In this document: one piece after another, positions 11,181 to 22,974 of the stretch
How positions within the stretch are numbered: position 1 is the first letter of the stretch
Layout of the letters: every line of letters begins with the position of its first letter
Assembly (NCBI GenBank): GCA_024291935.2
Contig: CM044307.1
Span: forward strand, 93,563,461 to 93,627,460
Reading direction: 5' to 3'
DNA from: Okapia johnstoni
Taxonomy: Eukaryota; Chordata; Mammalia; Artiodactyla; Giraffidae
DNA length: 64,000 nucleotides
Translations under genes and position numbers: made by a program
The notes under the pieces: model-generated
Database searches by the model: none
What the model was told of the DNA's origin: nothing
The model's input: the letters and a program-made list of their open reading frames with translations, nothing else

Positions 11181-11369
11181 GGGCTGGCTAGATAGTAAGC
11201 ATTTTAGGCTTGCAGGTAGTGAGGTCTCTTTCATACCTGCTTCGCTCAGCTAGTGTGGAGTAAAAGCAGCCACAGACAATATGTAAATGAATGCACGGTT
11301 ATATTTCAATAAAACTTTATGTATAAAGCTGGCAGTGGCCGGATTTGGCCTGTTTGCTAACTCTTGTCC
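11181..11369 (+). mobile_element. hAT-type MER element, copy downstream of exon 8
   Basis: Same family and orientation as 10281-10495: GGCTGGCTAGATAGTAAGCA, AGCAGCCACAGACAATATGT, TTCAATAAAACTTTATGTAT. It is more diverged, and its 3' end abuts a Bov-tA SINE. Confidence 0.72.
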
Positions 11370-11376
11370 TGCCACC

Positions 11377-11596
11377 GCTGCTGCTAAGTCGCTTTAGTTG
11401 TGTCCAACTCTTTATGATCCTGTGGACTGTAGCCCGCCAGGATCCTCTGTCCATGGGATTCTCCAGGCAAGGATACTGGAGTGGGTTGTCATGTCCTTCT
11501 CCAGGGGATCTTCCCAACCCAGGGATTGAACCCTCATCTCTTACATCTCCTGCATTGGCAGGCGGGTTCTTTACCACCAGTGCCACCTGGTAAGCT
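11377..11596 (-). mobile_element. Bov-tA SINE
   Basis: Antisense Bov-A unit followed by the antisense tRNA-Glu head (GGGATTGAACCC, ACCAGTGCCACCTGG). Confidence 0.9.
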
Positions 11597-11681
11597 CCTT
11601 GTTCTAGTTCAATGTTTATTTTCTAGAATTGTCTGTAATAGTGAAAAGTATACATTTACGGTAAAGTAGGAGTTGTACTCA

Positions 11682-11735
11682 GGAGACGTGAGACATGGGT
11701 TTGGTCCCTGGGTTGGGAAGATCCCTTGGAGGGAT
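11682..11735 (+). mobile_element. Short Bov-tA head fragment
   Basis: GTTTGGTCCCTGGGTTGGGA plus AGATCCCTTGGAGG matches the B-box and linker of a Bov-tA SINE. Nothing else of the element remains. Confidence 0.6.
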
Positions 11736-11740
11736 CCAGC

Positions 11741-12365
11741 AAACTCATATGCTTTATCCTAGCCCCATATGAAGAAGCCAGAGTAAGAAAGAGCAGGTTG
11801 AACAAACTCACTTACCTACAGGGGACAGTCTGTTGACAACAATGAACAAAGCTACTGGAGGAAGAAAAAATAGGATCCTAAATAGTGTGTTTGACAGACT
11901 TACATTGGTGACACATTAGACATGCAGGAATATTCTTCACTCCCACCAGGAAATAAATGGTCTCCTAGATTTCTTAAGATGCAAAGCCCTTTCAGTATAT
12001 CTTTTGTTTCCTAATTTTGATAGAGATATGAGACTGAGAAATATTATTCTTCTCGAAGAGAAATAGTGTCACAGGCATGATGCTGGTGCCAGTGTGGCAA
12101 TGAGCAGAGGTTGCTGGGGGCTGCCATGAGCTCAGGAGAATGTGTGTCTTTTGCAGCAGAAGCTGCCAGATGGGAATGTAAGCCTTTGTGTTGCTGGGTC
12201 TTCTCAATTTGAGAGAGATTGGAAATCTAGATTTCTAAGTGAAATTTAATGATTTAAAATTTTTAGCTCATGAAAAAAAAATCTACCATTATGAGCTGAG
12301 GAAAGTATATTGGTAGAATGAATTAGTATCTGTTCTTCCAATTTGTAACCTCTGCTCTAGGAATT
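11741..12365. other. Intron 8 sequence, unassigned
   Basis: No repeat or coding signal is recognised. Confidence 0.35.
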
Positions 12366-12620
12366 GTATCTCATGTATTTTGGTTATCTATTACTGCGTA
12401 ACAAGTAATTCCGAAACTCTGTGGCTTAAAACAAGGAACATGTATTATCTCATAGTTTCTGTGTTTGGAGATTTGGGGGCAGCTTCGCTGAGTGGTTTTG
12501 GCTAAGGGACTCTCTGTTGTTGCTGTTAAGATGTGGGCTAGACCTATAGATGTCTTCAGATTTGGGAAAGGTCTCCCAAGATGGCTCAGCCATTTGGATG
12601 TCTGCAACTGGCTTCCTTCA

Positions 12621-12692
12621 GAAGAGAGAGAGGGAGAGAGGGAGGAGAGAGGGGGAGGGGAAGAAGGAGAGAAAAGGGAGGAGATAGAGATA
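12621..12692. repeat. (GA)n-rich simple repeat
   Basis: Imperfect GAGAGAGGGAGG purine tract of about 72 bases. Confidence 0.9.
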
Positions 12693-12693
12693 G

Positions 12694-12977
12694 CTATTTT
12701 TAAATTTAGTTTTTAATTGGAGGGAAATTGCTTTACCATGGTGTGTTGGTTTCTGCAGTACAACAATACAAATCGGTCATGATTATACATGCGTCCCCTC
12801 CCCTCATTCCAACCCTCTAGGTCATTACGGAGCTCCCTGTGTTATAAAGCAGCTCCCCACTAGCTCTCCATTTTACATGTGATAGTGTGTAAATGTATTG
12901 ATACTGTGTATATGTCAGTGCTACGTTCTCAATTTGTCCCACCCTCTCCTTCCCCTGCTGTGTCCACAAGTCGGTTC
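12694..12977 (-). mobile_element. L1 3' end fragment
   Basis: Antisense ruminant L1 3' region: TTTTAATTGGAGGGAAATTG, TTTCTGCAGTACAACAATAC, CTCCCTGTGTTATAAAGCAG, TGCTGTGTCCACAAGTC. Confidence 0.85.
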
Positions 12978-13148
12978 AGGGATAGGTATTGAGGGAGGAA
13001 GTTGTAATGCCTTTGGTGACTTGATCATGTGCTGATCACATCAGCCACATTCTGTTCATTAGAAGGGACTCACTCCAGGGCACACTCAAGGGGAGGACAA
13101 TTCATCTCTATTGCTTGGAGAAAGGAGCATCAAAGCATTTGTTGGTGT

Positions 13149-13476
13149 ATTTTATTTTTTAAATAATTTTATTTATGTATTTATAGTTGTGCTGGGTCTT
13201 TGTTGTTGCGTGGGCTTTCTCCAGTGGCAGAGAGCAGGGGCTGCCCGCTGGTTGCGGTGCATGGGTTTCTCGCTGTGGTGGCTTTTCTCGTGGACAGGGC
13301 TCTAAGTCACGTGACTACAGTGGCTGTGACGTGTGGGCTCTAGAGTGCAGGCTCAATCGTTGTGACGCATGGGGTTAGTTGCTCTGCAACATGTGGAGTC
13401 TTCCAAGATCAGGGATTGAATTCATGTCTCCAGTGTAGGCAGGTGATTTTTTACCACTGAGCCACAAGGGAAGCCC
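13149..13476 (-). mobile_element. CHR-2-type tRNA-Glu SINE
   Basis: Near full-length antisense copy with an A/T tail at the left, GCTGGGTCTTTGTTGTTGCG and internal GTGGCT repeats, ending in GAGCCACAAGGGAAGCCC (antisense head). Confidence 0.87.
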
Positions 13477-13717
13477 TGTAGATGTATTTTAAAACTACCA
13501 CACTGTAAGTCCTGTTACTTAATTCTCAAAACTTAGCTCTGGATTTAAATGCTACATTTCAGAACTTTATTGTGCCTTGCAAATTCCTTGAAATTTTCTG
13601 GTTTCAGCCTTTGACCCCTTGTAGCTTATACTCTTGATTGGAGATGGATGGTTTGCTTGCTTGTCTTATTCTGAACAATTCTGAACAGCTGCAAACTAGG
13701 AGTCAACCCTGCCAGAT

Positions 13718-13726
13718 TGTGTGTGT

Positions 13727-13770
<44 letters not shown>
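13718..13770. repeat. (TG)n microsatellite
   Basis: About 26 TG units with one ATG interruption. Likely length-polymorphic. Confidence 0.95.
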
Positions 13771-13772
<2 letters not shown>

Positions 13773-16700
13773 CTGTGTCCAAAGAGAGGAGGAGAAGGAG
13801 TGAGGTAGGACTTCAAGGATGTGAATGTAGGTGAATCCTAGTGAGTGATCTAATTTCATTCTTAAAAGCAGTGACAATAAAACAGTTTTATTTTCTCTTC
13901 CATTGAACGATGATTAATTCATTCCATTTTTCAAACTAAGATTTAAAAAGAATGTGACACGATCCTTACCTTTCAGAAAGTCTTAGACTATATAGATAAA
14001 ACTAAGACTTGTCAGAGGAGAGAAGCTTTGTATTGAGTCTGGAAAGATGAGGAAAAGCCGGGCGAGTGGTGGGAGGGGAAAGGAAGAGTTGAGGGGTGGT
14101 TTCATTTAGAAAAAATCTCTCTGGTTTGGAGGCTTGACAGGGAAGGGCTGCACACCAGTTTAGAGGACCATGCTGAAACCATGGATCACCTTATCTGTCA
14201 TTACAATGAACAAATTGCTCCTCATCTAAAACAATATACGTGTGTTATCTTACAGTTTCATAAAGCTAGAAGTCTGACTCACTTCTCACTGGGCTAACAT
14301 GGAGGCATCAGCAGGGCTGTGTTACTCTCTGGAGGCTCTGGGGGAGAATCTGTTTCCTGGCTTTTTGCCCCTGTTAAAGGCTGCCTGCATTCCTTGGCTC
14401 GTGGCCCCAGTCATCCACCTTCAACACGGCTGTGTTGCATCTCTCTGACCTTCCTGCCATTGTCACATCTCTCTCTGTCTCTCATCGACTGTTGCTTTTA
14501 AGGGCTAATGTGGGGCCTACCTGGATAATTCATGAGTTTCCCCATTCAAACTCCATGTCTGCATAGATAGCATGTTCATAGGTTCTGGATGTCTTTGAGG
14601 GGGCATTATTCTTTGTTTCTGTTTTTACACTGGCAAGATAAAACTAATAATTGAAACTTGAAACCTTTTTTACTAGGGCCAGTGAATTTGTAGAATAAGT
14701 TTTCCTTACATTCCTTTGCATGGTTCCAATTTCTTCCTCTTTTTCAATTGTTCTTTGCCTGGAAGATACCACTTTTCTCCAGAAGCCAATTCAAGTCAAC
14801 AGATAGTCTTTTAAGTGGCTAAAGAATTCTAGGTTCCATGGGTGGGAATAGGGGAAAGGCAAAGAAGTAGTACTTCAAAGAACTCATGATCCAGTACACA
14901 AAAATACAGTAAACCCCGAGTCAGTGTTAGCTTTCATTCATATACATAAGCAGATACACAGTAGAAGTAAATTTAAGTCTTTTAAGTGTGCCTGAGTTCT
15001 GAGCTCATTGTTGGAGACTGGGACGCAGAGTCAGGTTAGGGAGGATCAAGAGCCTCTCAAGGGAGAGAATAAGTCTGGAACCTCATAGTGGCTTTGACTG
15101 TTATAAAAACCAAAGAGACCATCAACTTTCAAAAGACTTCAACTTAAAAGATTATGAGTTTCTTTAAACACAGTGGAGAGTTGGAGCCTGATCTCCTCCT
15201 CTTTTCCTGATCTTGCTTGAGCAGATCTTGCATGAGCAACTCTCTGATTCTCTGTCTCTCACAAGCCTTGCAGTTCCATTTTTCTCAATTTTATAGACTG
15301 CCCACTTACTTTGAAAAGTATTTTGTGGACCAAGGAAAAATTTGGAAAGTTTTACCCACATGATGGGGAGAATATAGAGGAGGACAGACTCCCAGTGTGA
15401 GGAGGCTAGGGAGGTTTTGTGCTGATATGATACTGTACTGCCATTGACTTCCAAAACCACATCTTATCCCTCAGTTAAAAACAAAGTGAATAGAAAACTG
15501 CTGGAATTTGGCTTGAAAGAAAACAGATTCCAGCTAGGCAAGTTCATAGTAAACCTGGGAATAAATAACCTATTGGATGGCACACATATTAAGGACTGTC
15601 AAGCCATATGCTGAAGCTAGAAGCTCAATTTAATGACTCTGTTGCAAGGGCTAAGAGATTAAGAGTCAAGGCCTCAATGAGAGAGGCAAAAGGACCAATG
15701 GTGGGGGAAGAGTGGTGGTTAGTGAGGCCTCTTAGCTGTCCAGATGGAAATGGAAGTATTATTAGCTGATTTCCTCCAAATAGTTTCCATTAAGTCTCCT
15801 GAAAAAGTATTAGAACAAAATGAGAGATGAGGTGTACCAAAGGAGAAAAATCCATAGAGAGGACAAATGGAAAAGCACAGAAATCACTATTTATGCAGAA
15901 AAATGAGACAGCCCATATTATTCTTTTACTCTAGGTAAGATTTATTTTATTAATGACTCTGTTTATATACTGCCTCCTTTTCCTTGTTTAGTGAATTTAA
16001 GCACTTAGGAAAAAGAGAGTCACGCCTGGTAAAAGTAGATACTTAATAACTTTCTGTGAGGTGCTGTCAACAAATCCATCTAAGGAAGAAAACAACCTCT
16101 TCTAAGCCTGGTGGATGCCACCAAACTCTTGTTTTGTTCAAAGCTGGTTCTGAACTTCTGGGTATGATTTCAGAGGGACCAGGTTATTGCCTATAGCTAC
16201 TGCCTCTTTTTGCCATATTTCTGCATGATATTTATTTTGACATTTTAAGAATGCTCGTTTTTGAGAATGAAGCTATCTCTGCTATTTTATGTGGGCAATG
16301 GTTGCAACTCCCTGAGAACCGTTTAAATGAAACTCCTTTGTAACTGAATAAATTGCTGCTGCTGCTCAGTAACTGTATTTGAAATGCACTGTTATACATG
16401 TAAATAATTTGCCCTCTGGTGGGTAATGAATAAGGTCACTGGATTTGGCAGTGGTACTCTTTTCATACTCATCATAGCTGTCTAGGGTCTGTGCATGATA
16501 GATATGCAAAAATATTCCCAATAATGCCTGCCTAGCATGCGCTGTAATTTTCAGACCAGCCATTTCCCACAGTAGTGCTGGCTTACATGGGTTTAATAGA
16601 TTAGTGTCTTCTTTAAGGACTGTAAACTTAAATGACTTCAGGAGCCAGATAGTAGCAAGGATGTCTGAAATAGCCTGATATAGGATAATAAGGAGTACTG

Positions 16701-17404
16701 GAGCCTGTGGAGAACTAGAGAATACATCTTATACCTAAAAGCCTTCACATCCAAAAATAAAAATAAAATATTCTTTGACTAAAAATCTTTGTTTGCAAGC
16801 TAAAACAGAACTATAGGCTCTCAGTTGCCAACCCTTGTATTGAAAGTTGGATTATACATTATATTATACCATGCAGAGGGACCAGCCCATGCTGGATTCA
16901 TCTTTATTTCATATTGGACATACTCAATTACCACTTACTGGACAACTAGCTATTTTTCCCAAGAAAAGGCAGCTATTACTGTGTTCACTAGAAATACATA
17001 TCTTACTGCTGTTGAGAGGTGACTGGTTTTGAATTACAAGTTTAAACAGTCACAAGCATGACTGTCATACATATGTGCTGTGCATGTGTTGACGATTTAT
17101 TTAACTCACTCATGAGGCAAAATAGCAAAATGGTAAATTTCGCTCAGAGAAGAATTTTAGAGACTGAGACTATCTAGTCCCTGAAAGAAAGAATTTTGGA
17201 ACAAGGTGCAAAGTGTTTTATGTTCTGTGGAGCAAAGAACAGTAACCGTGAAGTTATCTTTTCTACCAGGCAGAAATCATTTGCATGTCTAGTGGACAAA
17301 AATAACTTGAAATTTATCAATCTTCACAAAATGACACCTGACTTCATGGCATCTGGGCCTCAATCAATATAAATAGGAAGACAGACAAAGGGTATATTCC
17401 CTAT
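13771..17404. other. Intron 8 sequence, mostly unassigned
   Basis: About 3.6 kb with no young SINE or LINE. A segment at about 14230-14570 (TTACAGTTTCATAAAGCTAG, GGCTCTGGGGGAGAATCTG) resembles an old dispersed mammalian repeat. The segment at about 15480-15830 is purine-rich and unassigned. No exon is seen. Confidence 0.4.
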
Positions 17405-17552
17405 ATCAGTGTTTTTCAAATGGTAATGTGTATAAAATAACCTAGAGATCTCGTTACAAGGCAGACTCTGGGCAAGTAGGTCTGGAATGGGGCCTGAAAT
17501 CTGGCATTTCTGATGAGATCCCAGGTACTGCTGACACTGGGACCTGGTACAC
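17405..17552 (+). mobile_element. MER5A-type DNA transposon relic
   Basis: It starts TCAGTGTTTTTCAAATGGTA and continues TCTGGCATTTCTGATGAGAT and CCCAGGTACTGCTGACACTG, typical of the hAT-Charlie MER5A element. Confidence 0.75.
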
Positions 17553-18670
17553 AGGTCTGCCTGTTAGACGAGGCTTGAGTGTGTTTTTCAGAAGGCGTAT
17601 GGGCATGCTGTAGCCTTAGTTCCATATTCAATACTTTTTCTAAAAACTGGGTTAACAGGGTATTGCCAGATAAATATTGTGCGGTGTGACATGAGTTTAT
17701 TTAGGGCTTATCCTGAGCCTGAAAATGGAGCCTTGTATCTCTGAGTGCCATGTCACTGGTCCCATTTTGTGTGTCTGCTCTCACACTCTCCTGCCACCTG
17801 CTCATTTGCCATATGACTTATGTCATTCAATTTTACAGGAATGCACAGACAGAAACTTGCTGATCAGGTAAATTTAGGAGCTAGTCCCAGAAGAATTATT
17901 GATTTCTCTTTCCCCAACTGTTAGGAAATGTTAAGGGATGCCTTCACCACACAGTGCATCCCATCCCATGATGCAGATGGCTTCTATTCAGTCTGTTCAT
18001 TTCTCACATCATAAAGGCATTTTAAACAGACAAAGCTGTGCATCATTTGTTGGAGAAAGCAATCAGTAGGAATACACCACAGATGTTTCCCAAGCAGAAT
18101 AAATCGGCCTCTGGCCCAGTTGGAATTTTCCCTTTACAGAGAGTTTTAGGTCATCCATTCAGTTCTGTCAACTCCAAAACATGTTTACCTTCATTTCCTG
18201 ATGAAGAGCTTCTGTCACTGAGTCTTGGTGAAGCTGATGAGCAGAGAGTCTTGGCCAAGGGTAAGGAAGGAATAACCAGTCTTTTCCATAATGTATTCCC
18301 AGAATATTAGTCTCAGGAAATGTTATTCTGAGCTCTGTGACAGAAGGGATCCATAGACAAATATATTTGGGGAAAACTAGATTAAGTGAAATAAACAACT
18401 TTATTTTCAAAGTATCGAGTTTTCAGGGCCTTTCCTAAGATAATGCGCAGAGTGAATCTTACAAGTGATAAAAATTTTATTTTTACAAACTGAAGTTTCT
18501 TCCATCTTAAGATGACATTGGTAGTAAGACATATCATTAATAGCTTTTTTTAAAAGGGGAAAAAAGAAAAAAAAATAAAAGGGAAAAATTCAATTAGCAA
18601 TTTTTTAAATATTGTTTGTAAGAAGCTCTATTTTAGAAATGTTAAAATGTGAACTTGAAATTTAAGAAAA
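17553..18670. other. Intron 8 sequence, unassigned
   Basis: No repeat or exon is recognised. The part near 18545-18590 is an A-rich low-complexity tract. Confidence 0.35.
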
Positions 18671-18750
18671 TACTGGGTTGACCAAAAAGTTCATTTGGGT
18701 TTTCCCCATGTTACATAAAAACCTGAACAAACTTTTTGGCCAACCCAGTA
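18671..18750. mobile_element. Mariner-type palindromic MITE (miR-2284/2285-like hairpin)
   Basis: The 76-base element CTGGGTTGACC...GGCCAACCCAG is flanked by TA on both sides, as expected for a mariner target duplication. Its two halves are nearly perfect inverted copies (AAAAAGTTCATTTGGG against CCTGAACAAACTTTTT) around a short loop. Similar ruminant hairpins give the bta-miR-2284/2285 families; whether this copy is processed is unknown. Confidence 0.85.
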
Positions 18751-20254
18751 ATTAGATGGTCGCTGAAGTTTCTTTTCATGGAAGACGTATTAGCATCCCA
18801 AGCTATTAATATTCCAAGGGGCACAGTTTAGGAGATACAAGTCTAGATGTTTTTTTGAAAGGATGAGATTCATAGTGAGCAGAATCTCACAATGAAAAAA
18901 AAAATCACCAGCTAATTTTTTTTGTAAGAAAGGACTGTCAAAAAATTAACAATATAGAGTTCTGTTTATACTTTATAAAAACAAATAATTTATTTGTTCC
19001 AAGTAAAAAGTTTGCATTATTTGGGGCTTTTCATGGCTGTAAATGAAGTGTGTTTGAATTTCCAGGTATAACTAGGACTTTCTCTTGCTCAGAGTGGTAA
19101 TGAAATGTACAGTCAGCTTTAAACTAATAATTGACTGTAATTCACTTTAGAAGTGTAATCATAAAGGTAACGTTAGTTTATGAATTGCTAATAAATATTT
19201 TCCTGTCTGTGGAGGACATTAGCTTGTTACCCCGTCTCTTATGAGTTTGCCTACCTGGCTGGGCATGGGGAATTTACAGCTGTTAAAAAGCTTACGCCCA
19301 GTTCTACTTCTTTCTGAAATGTATGACATTAAAAATGACCATTTAATATCTCTACAGAAAGCTTGAAATAAGCCCCAGGCTTATTTATTCCATGTAGAGT
19401 CTTTGAACTAGTTTAGGCATTTGGATCATTTGATACAAAGCTGACAAAAAGCTGGAAGGAATGCACATTTACACATTCTTAATTGAGATGTTTGGGTGGA
19501 TGATGAGCTAGTGTGCTATTTCTGAGAGTAACAATTAAAAATTAATAATATCTATTCCAACTCATTGCTTTCACTTTTATGTATTCTGTGCATATAGAAA
19601 AGTGGTCTTGCCCTGCAAAGAGCTCTATATTTCTTTAACCAGCCCCTTAGAGCTTCACTTCTGTCATTTGTCACTTTTTTTTTTTTTTACCACCCCCGCC
19701 CTTGGTCTTTTTCTTACCTGAGTACTCCAAGGCCATTCTTTGTTCTGACTGTACTCTCTCTGAGGTCGTTGATACTAGAGCTAAAGCTATTTTGCACTAT
19801 CTGTATATGTTTCACTTACAGTATTCATTGTTGCTATTATAGGTGTTCAGCATCTGTTTATATTATGATGAGAATACCATCCTTACTGGGAATTAAAAAG
19901 TGATCTCTACATTGCTCACTATGTTTAGAAACAAATCTATTTGCAATCCGGAATAGTCATCCATTTTTGCAACTCAAATCTTTGTTCATCGTTTTATAAC
20001 TGTATCCTAGGGGCCTCAGAGAGCCATCATATAACTGCGGATGAGGAAAAAAAACAACCCAACAACTTATTTTAGATATTTGGAAACTCATGAAGTTATA
20101 GCTGCTTCAGTAACTGTTCATCCCCTGTGTGTTAAACTCTGTGCCCACTGGAATTTGTCATCGCAGGATCACTGCAAGTCAGCAGTTGGGGTCTCAGAAC
20201 TTGATGAACTTACTAGATGGATGTGTTGATGGGCAGTGCATGGTGTGGGGTAAT
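18751..20254. other. Intron 8 sequence, repeat-poor
   Basis: A+T-rich sequence without recognisable SINEs. The part at about 19140-19480 looks like it could be conserved noncoding DNA (for example TAAGCCCCAGGCTTATTTAT). No exon is seen. Confidence 0.35.
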
Positions 20255-20622
20255 GTGGTGGGAAGGGTCTGAATCTGAAGTGAGCCCGATGGGGTTTGAG
20301 TGCCAGCTTTGTTTTTTTCTAACTATATTGAGATGTAATTGACTTACAACCTTGTATAAGTGATATACTTATCTGTTGCAAGATGGTTGCCATGATAGTG
20401 ATGGCTAACACCTGCATCTCCTCATATAATTGCCATTTCTTTTTTGTGGTGAGAATGTTTAAGATCTACTCTCTTAGCAACTTTCAAGTACATACTACAG
20501 TATTATTAACTATTATCACTATTCTATACATTAGATCCCAGGACTTACTTGTCTTATGGCTGGAGGTTGCTATCCTTTGATCTATATCTCCCTTTTCCCT
20601 GATTCCCATCTTCTGGTAACAT

Positions 20623-20819
20623 GAAGTGAAAGTGCAAGTCACTCAGTCGTGTCTGACTCTTTGCGACCCCATGGACTATACTATCCATGGAATTCTCCAG
20701 TCCAGAATACTGGAGTGGGTAGCCATTCCCTTCTCCAGGGGATCTTCCCAACCCAGGGATTGAACCTGGGTCTCCCTCATTGCAGGTGGATTCTTTATCA
20801 GCTGAGCCACCAGGGAAGC
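20623..20819 (-). mobile_element. Bov-tA SINE inside L1
   Basis: Antisense Bov-A unit then antisense tRNA-Glu head ending GAGCCACCAGGGAAGC. It interrupts the L1 within its GGTAACCGCCATTC sequence. Confidence 0.92.
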
Positions 20820-20999
20820 AACCGCCATTCTAATTTGTGTTTTGGTGAGTTCAGTTTTTTTAGAATCCACATATAAATGATATCATAGATATTTGTCTTT
20901 GTCTGAGTTATTTTACATAGTGTAATACCTTCATGGTCCATCAATGTTGTTGCAAATGGCAGGATTTCCTTCTTTCTCATGGCTGAATAGTATTCCACT

Positions 21000-21003
21000 G
21001 TGT

Positions 21004-21048
<45 letters not shown>
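21000..21048. repeat. (TG)n microsatellite
   Basis: About 24 TG units grown from the TGTGTGTA stretch of the L1. Confidence 0.95.
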
Positions 21049-21049
<1 letters not shown>

Positions 21050-21050
<1 letters not shown>

Positions 21051-21240
21051 ACTTCCCAAGTGGCCTACCTGCCAATGCAAGAGATGTAAGAGATGCAGAT
21101 CCCTGGGTTGGAAAGAGCCCTGGAGGAGGGCATGGCAACCCTTTTCAGTATTCTTGCCTGAAGAATCCCATGGACAGAGGAGCCCAGTGGGCTACAGTTC
21201 ATAGGGTCGTAAAGAGTTAGACACGACTGAAGTGACTTAC
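21050..21240 (+). mobile_element. Bov-tA SINE inside L1
   Basis: Sense copy with a shortened tRNA head (ACTTCCCAAGTGGCC), then a Bov-A unit to ACACGACTGAAGTGACTTAC. It is followed by (TA)n at 21242-21261. Confidence 0.88.
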
Positions 21241-21720
21241 TGTATATATATATATATATATCACATTTTAATCTATTAATCTACAAATGGACTGTTAGAT
21301 TATTTTCATATTTTGGCTATATCTAATAATGCGGTGATAAACATAGAGTGCAGATATCTCTTGAAATCTTGCCTTCATTTCCTTTGATGATATACCCAGA
21401 AGGAGAACTGCTGGATCATACAGTAGTTCTGTTTTCAATTTTTTGAGGTAAGTTCATACTGTTTTTCATAGTGTCTTCACCAGTTTACATTCCCACCAGT
21501 AGTGCAGAAGGGTTCTCTTTTCTCTACATCCTTGTGAACACCTGGCTCTTATCTTTTGATGACCTGAGTACCAGCTCTGTTACTTCTTGATCTTGTGGTC
21601 AGGGATCAACTATGTTCCCTATTTGGGCCTCAGATGTCTCCTTTAAAATGGAGATGTTCTTCTACCACTCTGTGCTGAATGAGGATCAAATGAGATGAAA
21701 TACTTTTGTGATGTATGCTG

Positions 21721-22709
21721 TGCTACTGTCTAATATATCATATTGACATGTGATATTAATCTCACTATCACTCCCCAGATCCAAACTGCACCAAAGGAGT
21801 TATATTGTTGATTAATTTCTAAGTCATTTCAAGCCCCTAAATCCTCTAGTTCCTCACACAGAGCTAACTTCTTCGTGTGATTCAAAAGCTCTGACATTGA
21901 GTCCTTCTTTCTTTCTCTGCTCAATGTAAGCTGGAATGCATTCTTCAGCACAGATTTGTGCAGTCATTTTAATTTCCATAAAGATGTATAGAAGAAGGAA
22001 TTTTCTAGTTTAACTACAGTAAAGTAGGTTTTCAAATTCTTAGGTTTGTATTAACAGAAATATTGGTGGTGTAATTCCATTTCTAGAAAAAGCAGAGAGA
22101 GGTGGTTGGGATTTTATTTTTATGAAGAAGAATAGCAAAAGTAACATTATATTGAACTATAGGAATTTAATTACCCCATTCCACAAATGTAGTTTTCAAA
22201 TAAAGGAGTCAAAAGATTTTCCAGAGCTATTCTTCTGAACAGTGATATAAAAACCCAGAACACATTTAGTAGATGTAAAATGTATTACTGTACATTATGA
22301 TCCACGGTGAAAGAAAGCATAATAAGAAACGCGACATGAGATTGGACACATAGTGATTAAAAGTCTCTTTGCTCTCTTTGTAGAAATATTTTATATATTT
22401 GTCACTGTGAGAGCGGGCATTTCTGGAACATTTCTGATGGGTGGATTTCATCCTGGGGAGAAGGCTCCCAGAAAATGGAAATACTATCATTTGAGGGCTT
22501 TGGTGCCGAGTAGGCGTCAAGTAAGAAACGCCAGGAGGGTGGGAAGGAATAAATCACCGCGGGGCCCTCATCATTCTTTAAACAGTTTTAAAGTCTGTCC
22601 TTTACAGTGTCCATAAAACATCATGAAAATTGCTAAGAAAGTAAACCCTAAGAATTCTCATCACAAGGAAAAACACTTTTTTCTTTTTGTTTTTTATTGT
22701 GTCTATATG
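21721..22709. other. Intron 8 sequence, unassigned
   Basis: No repeat or exon is recognised. Confidence 0.35.
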
Positions 22710-22906
22710 AGATGCTGGGAAAAAGTGAGGGCAGGAGGAGAAGGGGACAACAGAAGATGAGATGGTTGGATGGCATCACCGACTCAGTGGACATGGGTTT
22801 GGGTGGACTCCGGGAGTTGGTGTTGGACAGGGAGGCCTGGCGTGCTGCGGTTCATGGGGTCGCAAAGAGTTGGACATGACTGAGCGACTGAACTGAATTG
22901 AACTGA
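22710..22906 (+). mobile_element. BovB LINE, 3' end fragment
   Basis: Sense BovB tail: GATGCTGGGAAAAAGTGAGG, GGATGGCATCACCGACTCAG, and the terminal GACTGAACTGAATTGAACTG. A 45-base partial Bov-A repeat (GGTTGCAAAGAGTCAGACAC) follows at 22908-22952. Confidence 0.9.
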
Positions 22907-22974
22907 TATGAGATGGGGTTGCAAAGAGTCAGACACGACTGAGCAACTTTCACATACATTCATCCATATGAGAT

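Larger units (their letters stand above)
12366..13510 (+). repeat. Ancient mammalian repeat split by L1 and a CHR SINE
   Basis: TTTGGTTATCTATTACTGCG and TGGCTTAAAACAAGGAACAT at the left, CATTAGAAGGGACTCACTCC with a GGGGAGGACAATTCATC stretch in the middle, and TTTTAAAACTACCACACT at the right read as one old dispersed repeat. It is interrupted by the GA tract, the L1 fragment and the SINE listed next. I am not sure of the family name. Confidence 0.5.
20312..21562 (-). mobile_element. Old L1 LINE 3' fragment, itself interrupted
   Basis: Antisense L1: TTGAGATGTAATTGACTTAC, GTTGTTGCAAATGGCAGGAT, CTGAATAGTATTCCACTGTG, CATTCCCACCAGTAGTGCAG. It is interrupted by two Bov-tA SINEs and two microsatellites, and carries no usable ORF. 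Confidence 0.85.
20255..21720 (+). repeat. MIR SINE split by a nested L1 block
   Basis: MIR sequence at 20255-20311 resumes at 21563-21720 (CAGCTCTGTTACTTCTTGAT). The two 15-mers TGAGTGCCAGCTTTG (20297-20311) and TGAGTACCAGCTCTG (21565-21579) look like the decayed target-site duplication of the intervening L1. Confidence 0.65.

Noticed and set aside
13626..13877. 83-residue open frame with a poly-HT tract
   Set aside because: It is a translation of the (TG)n microsatellite on the opposite strand.
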